Source: Neorhizobium petrolearium (GTDB lineage: Bacteria; Pseudomonadota; Alphaproteobacteria; Rhizobiales; Rhizobiaceae). From it: a DNA stretch of 64,000 nt. Both the position numbers and the translations under genes were made by a program. A model generated the notes under the pieces. That model worked only from the letters and a program-made list of their open reading frames with translations. It was not told where the DNA came from and searched no databases. Shown piece after piece: positions 59,945 to 64,000 of this stretch; positions within the stretch are counted from its first letter, which is position 1, and each line of letters starts with the position of its first letter. The stretch covers positions 62,001 to 126,000 of the forward strand of contig NZ_JAGGJW010000013.1 in the NCBI RefSeq assembly GCF_017873175.1, written 5' to 3'.

Positions 59945-60763
59945 TCACTGACCGAGACCCAGCAAGGCGAGATATTCCACCGAAGCAGGTATCTTCGACT
60001 TGTCTTTGATCTCAACGATCAGGCGCGGATTGCTGGTGAGATCGGCAAGCGCGGCGAAGACGGAACGCCAGAGGATATTGCCTTCGCCGAGCGCCCAATG
60101 GCGATCGGCATAACCATCAGCATCCTGCAGGTGGACGTGGTGTAAGCGATCGCCGGCGGCCTTCACGTAATAATCAACCGGTGGCGCGCCTGTGGAGCCG
60201 TGGGCATAATGGGCATGGCCGGTATCGATCGAAACTGCGACGGCCGGGGAGTTGAAACTATCAGCGAGCGCAATGCGGGCGTACTGGTCAATATCCTCGA
60301 TGTTTTCGAGAACGATCACAACACCTATGTCTTCCGCCTGCTTGACGGCATCGCGCATGGTGAGATGCACGTATTCGAACACCCGGTCGCGCTCGCCTTT
60401 GTTGTTGTCAAGATTGTTGTAGGACCAGGTGGAATAGGGGCTATGGGAAACCATCTGGGTCGCGCCGATGGCAGCGCAGACATCGAGGCCCTGCCTCATG
60501 CGTTTGGCGACGACAGCGCGGATATCCGGATCCTGTGAAGCGATGGTGAAGCCCCAGAACGGACCGTGGATGCCAAGGCGGCCCTGGTAGCCGTTAAGCA
60601 GCTTCCTGGTGCGCTCGGCGAGTGCCGCCCAATCGCCGTTCAGGACGTCCGCGGTTGTGAAGTCCTGGAGCTCGAGATCGCGCTGCTTGTCAAAGAGCCA
60701 GTTACGATGGATTTCGAGTTCGTCGAGCGTCATGGCGGCGCCGATCACGGGAGGGGGAGACAT
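59945..60763 (-). CDS. Sugar phosphate isomerase/epimerase-family TIM barrel protein
   Basis: A 272-residue AP-endonuclease-2-fold protein (xylose-isomerase-like barrel). Metal-binding residues of this fold are visible in VIVLENIED (Glu), VSIDTGHAHYAHG (Asp, His), LHHVHLQDADG (His) and LIVEIKDKS (Glu). Such enzymes isomerise or epimerise sugars or act as dehydratases or lyases. The gene is separate from the others, with a GGAG five bases before ATG 60763. A hydrophobic upstream extension of the frame to 60853 is not used. Its link to the catabolic genes is unclear. Confidence 0.8.
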   Translation of the reverse strand: MSPPPVIGAAMTLDELEIHRNWLFDKQRDLELQDFTTADVLNGDWAALAERTRKLLNGYQGRLGIHGPFWGFTIASQDPDIRAVVAKRMRQGLDVCAAIGATQMVSHSPYSTWSYNNLDNNKGERDRVFEYVHLTMRDAVKQAEDIGVVIVLENIEDIDQYARIALADSFNSPAVAVSIDTGHAHYAHGSTGAPPVDYYVKAAGDRLHHVHLQDADGYADRHWALGEGNILWRSVFAALADLTSNPRLIVEIKDKSKIPASVEYLALLGLGQ

Positions 60764-61259
60764 GAAAACTCCATCAAACAGAAGAAATGTCGGAAAATGG
60801 AACTGGAAGAACACCCGGGGTATCGGGTCCATGACAGGGTTTTGTGTCGCCAATATTACATGTGTAACACGAAACTGCGAAACTTGTATCCAATGTCAAT
60901 TTCTCGTCTCAAGCCGCGGTCGATAAATCGGCCACGGCTGTTTTTTTCCACTGAGGATGTGACGATGGGCCATCGGCCGATTTTCGGGGAGCGGAACTTG
61001 GCTCGCAAACTCACCACTTGAGTTTTTGCAGTTGTCCCGCTAAATCTCACGCCACCAGGACCGGGCCCCTCTGGCAGTTCATATCTGAGCTGTGATGTCG
61101 GACTGGAATTGTCCAACTTAGGTGCCTGGTGTTCGTGGAGGTCATCCGACAGAGGTGATGGCGAATTCTACGGCAGGCAGGAATGCCAGCCGTATGCACA
61201 CCGTCGATCTGTTTCTACGACATAAGGCACGCTCGCGCTTTTAAGAGATTGGGTGCCAA
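60764..61259. other. 496-bp gap upstream of terC
   Basis: No convincing gene in any frame. A hairpin with arms GCAAACTC and GAGTTTTTGC lies near 61003-61027. The stretch 60880-61250 has several short inverted segments and could be a structured leader. TerC-family genes are often preceded by yybP-ykoY manganese riboswitches, but I cannot match the conserved core here. Confidence 0.5.
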
Positions 61260-61934
61260 ATGATGGAATTTTTCACGCCGGAGGCGTTGTCCGCCCTCCT
61301 GCAAGTTATCATGATCGACCTCGTGCTTGCCGGCGACAACGCGATCGTCATCGGCCTTGCCGCCGCCGGCCTTCCGAAAGCACAGAGAACGAAGGCGATC
61401 CTCGTCGGCATCATCGCAGCGACCGTTCTGCGCATTGGCTTCGCGCTCGCAACCACGCAACTCCTGCAGATCGTTGGACTATTGCTGGCCGGCGGTATCC
61501 TTCTTCTCTGGGTTTGCTGGAAGATGTGGCGCGAACTGCGCACGCCTCACCACCAGGAGGAAGAAGCGAGCGAGGCGCTTGAAGAGACCGATTTCAACAA
61601 GGACGGAACGATTGCCGGAGGCGCTCCGCGCAAGACTTTCGCCCAGGCCGCATGGCAGATCGTTATTGCCGACGTTTCCATGTCGCTCGATAACGTGCTT
61701 GCGGTTGCTGGTGCCGCTCACGAACATCCCGAGGTTCTCATCTTTGGTCTGATTCTGTCCATCGCGCTGATGGGGGTTGCCGCGAGTTTCATCGCGCGCC
61801 TGCTCAACAAGTATCGCTGGATCGCGTATGTCGGTCTTGCCGTCATTCTCTACGTTGCACTTGAGATGATCTGGCGCGGCGGGATAGAGGTCTGGGGTGA
61901 GGCGCAGGCCTTCGTGCCGGGTCTCGGTAGCTGA
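61260..61934 (+). CDS. TerC-family integral membrane protein
   Basis: A 224-residue membrane protein of the TerC/YjbE type with about seven hydrophobic segments. The two conserved acidic membrane motifs MIDLVLAGDNAIVIGLA and VIADVSMSLDNVLAVAGA are present. Between them is a soluble acidic loop (HHQEEEASEALEETDFNKDG). Relatives export manganese or take part in metal homeostasis and tellurite resistance. Two ATGs occur in tandem at 61260 and 61263; the ribosome site is weak. It stands alone, and its link to the catabolic genes is not evident. Confidence 0.88.
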   Translation: MMEFFTPEALSALLQVIMIDLVLAGDNAIVIGLAAAGLPKAQRTKAILVGIIAATVLRIGFALATTQLLQIVGLLLAGGILLLWVCWKMWRELRTPHHQEEEASEALEETDFNKDGTIAGGAPRKTFAQAAWQIVIADVSMSLDNVLAVAGAAHEHPEVLIFGLILSIALMGVAASFIARLLNKYRWIAYVGLAVILYVALEMIWRGGIEVWGEAQAFVPGLGS

Positions 61935-62206
61935 TCTTTCCTGGCGCGGCGGTCCTTTCGCCGCGCCCTTCCCTTGGCGCGTGCTCGTTCCCATCTTCTC
62001 CGGCGCCAACCGCTTTTCCCATCTCAACCAAAACTTATGCCGCGGCAGTAGAACCTATTCGTCAGGTCGCCGATCTGCTTCTATGTCTTCACAAAGCTGC
62101 GGCGCCTCGGGTGCTGGGCCGCGTCGAGGTGGAGGGCGCGGCCGCGATTTTGGAGGAGAATACGCCTCTCCACCGGGCGCTGGTGAACGACCACCTAGGA
62201 AAAGCC

Positions 62207-63163
62207 ATGACCGAACCCTGTTATGATGTCGCCCATCTGGGCCATGTAGAACTCTATTCAGACCGGTTTGACGAAACGCTCGATTTTTTCGTCCGGGTCT
62301 ACGGACTCACCGAAAGCGGCCGTGAGGGCAACAGTGTCTATCTTCGCGCTTATGACGACTATGAATTCCACACGCTGAAGCTCACCAAGCATCATACGAC
62401 CGGCGTCGGCCATATCGCCTATCGTACCTCTTCTGCGGAAGCGCTGGAGCGACGCGTCAAGGTAATCGAAGAAATGGGTTGCGGCGTCGGCTGGATCGAT
62501 GGCGACCTCGGCCATGGTCGTGCCTATCAGTTCAAGAGTCCGGACGGCCATCTCTTCGAGCTTTATTACGACACCAAGGAATATGTCGCGCCGCCGGAAG
62601 AAAAACCGGCGCTCAAGAACATTGCCCAGCGCTACCACGGCCGCGGCGCATGCCCGCGCCGCCTTGACCACGTCAACTTGCTCGCCGCCGATGTAAGCCT
62701 GATCCGCGAGTTCATGACCAAGGCCCTCGGCAGCCGCGTCACTGAAATGATCCAGCTCGACAACGGCCGTCTCGGCGGCTGCTGGTTCACCATCAACAAC
62801 AAGACCTATGACCTCGCCTGCTCCGAGGATCATACCGGTGCTCATGGCCGTTTCCACCATGTCACATATGCCTGCGACCAGCGCGAGGACATCCTGCGCG
62901 CCGCAGATATCTTTCTGGAAAACGGTGTACATATCGAATCCGGACCGCACAAGCATGCGATTCAGGGCACATTTTTCCTTTATGTCTGGGAGCCGGCTGG
63001 CAACCGCGTCGAACTCGCCAATGCCGGTGCGCGGCTTATCCTGCGTCCGGACTGGAAGCCCGTCGTCTGGACCGAGGCTGACCGCAAGAAGGGGCAGGCG
63101 TGGGGCATGAAGACGATCGAGACCTTCCATACGCACGGCACCCCGCCGGTCTCCAAAAAGTAA
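62207..63163 (+). CDS. Type I extradiol ring-cleavage dioxygenase (VOC family)
   Basis: A 318-residue two-domain vicinal-oxygen-chelate enzyme, the size of catechol 2,3-dioxygenases. The iron ligands of the C-terminal domain are visible as His in RRLDHVNLLAAD, His in RFHHVTYACD and Glu in PAGNRVELANAG, so it should be active. ATG 62207 follows TAGGAAA; the frame to 62111 is less likely. The following genes resemble a 4-oxalomesaconate hydratase and its aldolase, so the ring substrate probably carries a carboxylate. Which catechol it cuts cannot be read from sequence. Confidence 0.85.
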   Translation: MTEPCYDVAHLGHVELYSDRFDETLDFFVRVYGLTESGREGNSVYLRAYDDYEFHTLKLTKHHTTGVGHIAYRTSSAEALERRVKVIEEMGCGVGWIDGDLGHGRAYQFKSPDGHLFELYYDTKEYVAPPEEKPALKNIAQRYHGRGACPRRLDHVNLLAADVSLIREFMTKALGSRVTEMIQLDNGRLGGCWFTINNKTYDLACSEDHTGAHGRFHHVTYACDQREDILRAADIFLENGVHIESGPHKHAIQGTFFLYVWEPAGNRVELANAGARLILRPDWKPVVWTEADRKKGQAWGMKTIETFHTHGTPPVSKK

Positions 63164-63180
63164 GAGCAAGAGGCATTTCC

Positions 63181-63909
63181 ATGGCAAAGACAGCATTGGT
63201 CATCAGCGCCCATTCGGCCGATTTCGTCTGGCGGTGCGGCGGTGCGATCGCCCTTCACGAGGAGAAGGGTTATGAAGTCACCGTCGTTTGCCTTTCCTAT
63301 GGCGAACGCGGTGAAAGCGCCAAGCTCTGGAAGAACCCGGGCATGACGCTGGAAAAGGTGAAGACCGAGCGCCGCAAGGAAGCGGAAAACGCCGCGAAGG
63401 CGCTCGAAGTTACCGATATCCAGTTTTTTGATCTTGGTGACTATCCGCTCGTCGTGGATCAGGAAGCCAAATTCAAGCTAGTCGAAGTGATCCGCAAGGT
63501 GCAGCCGGAATTCATGCTCTCCCATTCCAGATGGGATCCCTACAACACCGACCACATGTATGCGACGCAGGTGGCGCTCGACGCGCGCATGATCGCCCAG
63601 GCCTGGGGCCATAATCCGGGTGAGAAAATTCTTGGCGCGCCGCAACTCTATCTTTTCGAGCCGCACCAGACCGAACAGATGGAGTGGAAGCCGGACGTCT
63701 TCCTCGACATTTCGCCCGTCTGGGAGAAAAAGTGGGCGGCTATCCAGTGCATGGAAGGCCAGGAGCACCTGTGGCATTATTACAAGAATGTCGCCGAGAA
63801 CCGGGGCAACCATTTCATGCGCAATTCAGGCGGCCAGTCCGGCGGGCGCAAGTCGACCCATGCCGAAGGCTTTCAGTCGGTCTTCCCGCGTACTGTGGAT
63901 GAACTCTGA
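63181..63909 (+). CDS. PIG-L-fold hydratase, GalB-like (4-oxalomesaconate hydratase)
   Basis: A 242-residue zinc protein of the PIG-L/LmbE fold. The usual deacetylase motif AHPDD reads AHSADFVWRCGG. The metal ligands His and Asp remain, but the catalytic Asp is Ala, which argues against deacetylation. The third ligand is in SRWDPYNTDHMYAT. GalB of Pseudomonas gallate degradation is a PIG-L-fold hydratase with this kind of N-terminus, so hydration of a meta-cleavage product fits. The start follows AGAGGCATTTCC, and the stop overlaps the next gene (TGATG). Confidence 0.75.
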   Translation: MAKTALVISAHSADFVWRCGGAIALHEEKGYEVTVVCLSYGERGESAKLWKNPGMTLEKVKTERRKEAENAAKALEVTDIQFFDLGDYPLVVDQEAKFKLVEVIRKVQPEFMLSHSRWDPYNTDHMYATQVALDARMIAQAWGHNPGEKILGAPQLYLFEPHQTEQMEWKPDVFLDISPVWEKKWAAIQCMEGQEHLWHYYKNVAENRGNHFMRNSGGQSGGRKSTHAEGFQSVFPRTVDEL

Positions 63910-64000
63910 TGTCGGTCGTCGTCCAGAACATCGAGCGTGCGGATCAGTCGGTCATCGACCGGCTGGCCGTTTGTGGCGTCGCGACCGTGCATGAAGCGCA
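63909..64000 (+). CDS. RraA/LigK-family aldolase, N-terminal part (partial)
   Basis: Only 30 residues lie in the window, ending VCGVATVHEA, the typical start of RraA-like proteins such as 4-carboxy-4-hydroxy-2-oxoadipate aldolase (LigK/GalC). The ATG overlaps the hydratase stop by one base. In meta-cleavage pathways this aldolase splits the hydrated product to oxaloacetate and pyruvate, so its place after the GalB-like gene is as expected. The call rests on a short stretch plus context. Confidence 0.65.
   Translation, partial: MSVVVQNIERADQSVIDRLAVCGVATVHEA

Noticed and set aside
60950..61170. yybP-ykoY manganese riboswitch before terC
   Set aside because: A GGGGAGC stretch is present, but I could not align the rest of the conserved core, so it is not called as a feature.
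1..64000. Mobile elements, CRISPR arrays, tRNA or rRNA genes
   Set aside because: No transposase or integrase protein, no regularly spaced repeats and no recognisable tRNA or rRNA sequence were found on reading the window.

Overview
The window reads as a Rhizobiales (Rhizobium/Agrobacterium-type) replicon. Genes are dense and GC-rich, with many 1- to 8-base start/stop overlaps. A RIME-like palindromic mosaic repeat sits at 21607-21766, and an adjacent mprF (lpiA)-acvB (atvA) pair at 27441-31396 is typical of rhizobia and agrobacteria. I see no tRNA, rRNA, CRISPR array, transposase, integrase or replication gene.

Layout. (1) 1-993: end of an unknown gene, then a membrane diguanylate cyclase. 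(2) 990-9078, minus strand: an oligopeptide-type ABC transporter operon with two M20 metallopeptidases. (3) 9392-17901, minus strand: an aerobic aryl-CoA degradation operon. It holds a two-domain 2-aminobenzoyl-CoA (or salicylyl-CoA) monooxygenase/reductase, an SDR, a cupin, an enoyl-CoA hydratase, an acyl-CoA dehydrogenase, a thioesterase, a RidA deaminase and a FadB-like fusion. (4) 18013-23305, minus strand: a second oligopeptide-type ABC transporter. (5) 23634-27345: an indolepyruvate:ferredoxin oxidoreductase-like pair. (6) 27441-31396: mprF-acvB. (7) 31398-36854: a near-mirror block, MarR / FAD oxidoreductase / isatin-hydrolase-like cyclase facing FAD oxidoreductase / MarR. (8) 36857-44854: an amino-acid ABC transporter without an ATPase, an EthD-like protein and a third peptide-type ABC transporter with a fused double ATPase. 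(9) 45257-51013: an operon for an aryl/acyl-CoA ligase, an Ohr peroxidase, a thiolase-fold protein lacking the usual thiolase residues, a DUF35-SDR fusion and a second isatin-hydrolase-like cyclase. (10) 50992-60763: MarR and GntR regulators, a racemase, a quinone reductase / hydroxyacid dehydrogenase / HpaI aldolase operon, a luciferase-like monooxygenase with its flavin reductase, a class V PLP enzyme and a sugar isomerase. (11) 61260-64000: a TerC membrane protein, then an extradiol dioxygenase / GalB-like hydratase / RraA-LigK-like aldolase module running off the end.

Working together. Many parts fit the import and breakdown of a nitrogen-containing aromatic, plausibly an indole or auxin-type compound. 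Indolepyruvate oxidoreductase, isatin-hydrolase-like enzymes, a CoA ligase and 2-aminobenzoyl-CoA monooxygenase with beta-oxidation enzymes would form a route through isatin, anthranilate and anthraniloyl-CoA. The substrate is an inference. I do not see the known iac or iad ring-oxygenase genes.

The strongest unlisted signal is regulatory. A dyad of the form TTnAA-N2-TTAAA recurs in front of most of the catabolic and transport operons (9132, 17934, 23379, 38596, 38657, 45022, 45201, 47350, 55169). It includes a perfect 24-bp palindrome at 9126-9149, and two copies overlap recognisable -10 boxes. This ties distant operons into one candidate regulon. The most unusual gene pair is the thiolase-fold protein and DUF35-SDR fusion at 47806-50225. 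It lacks the thiolase catalytic residues and resembles Ltp2-type aldolases that pair with DUF35 proteins.
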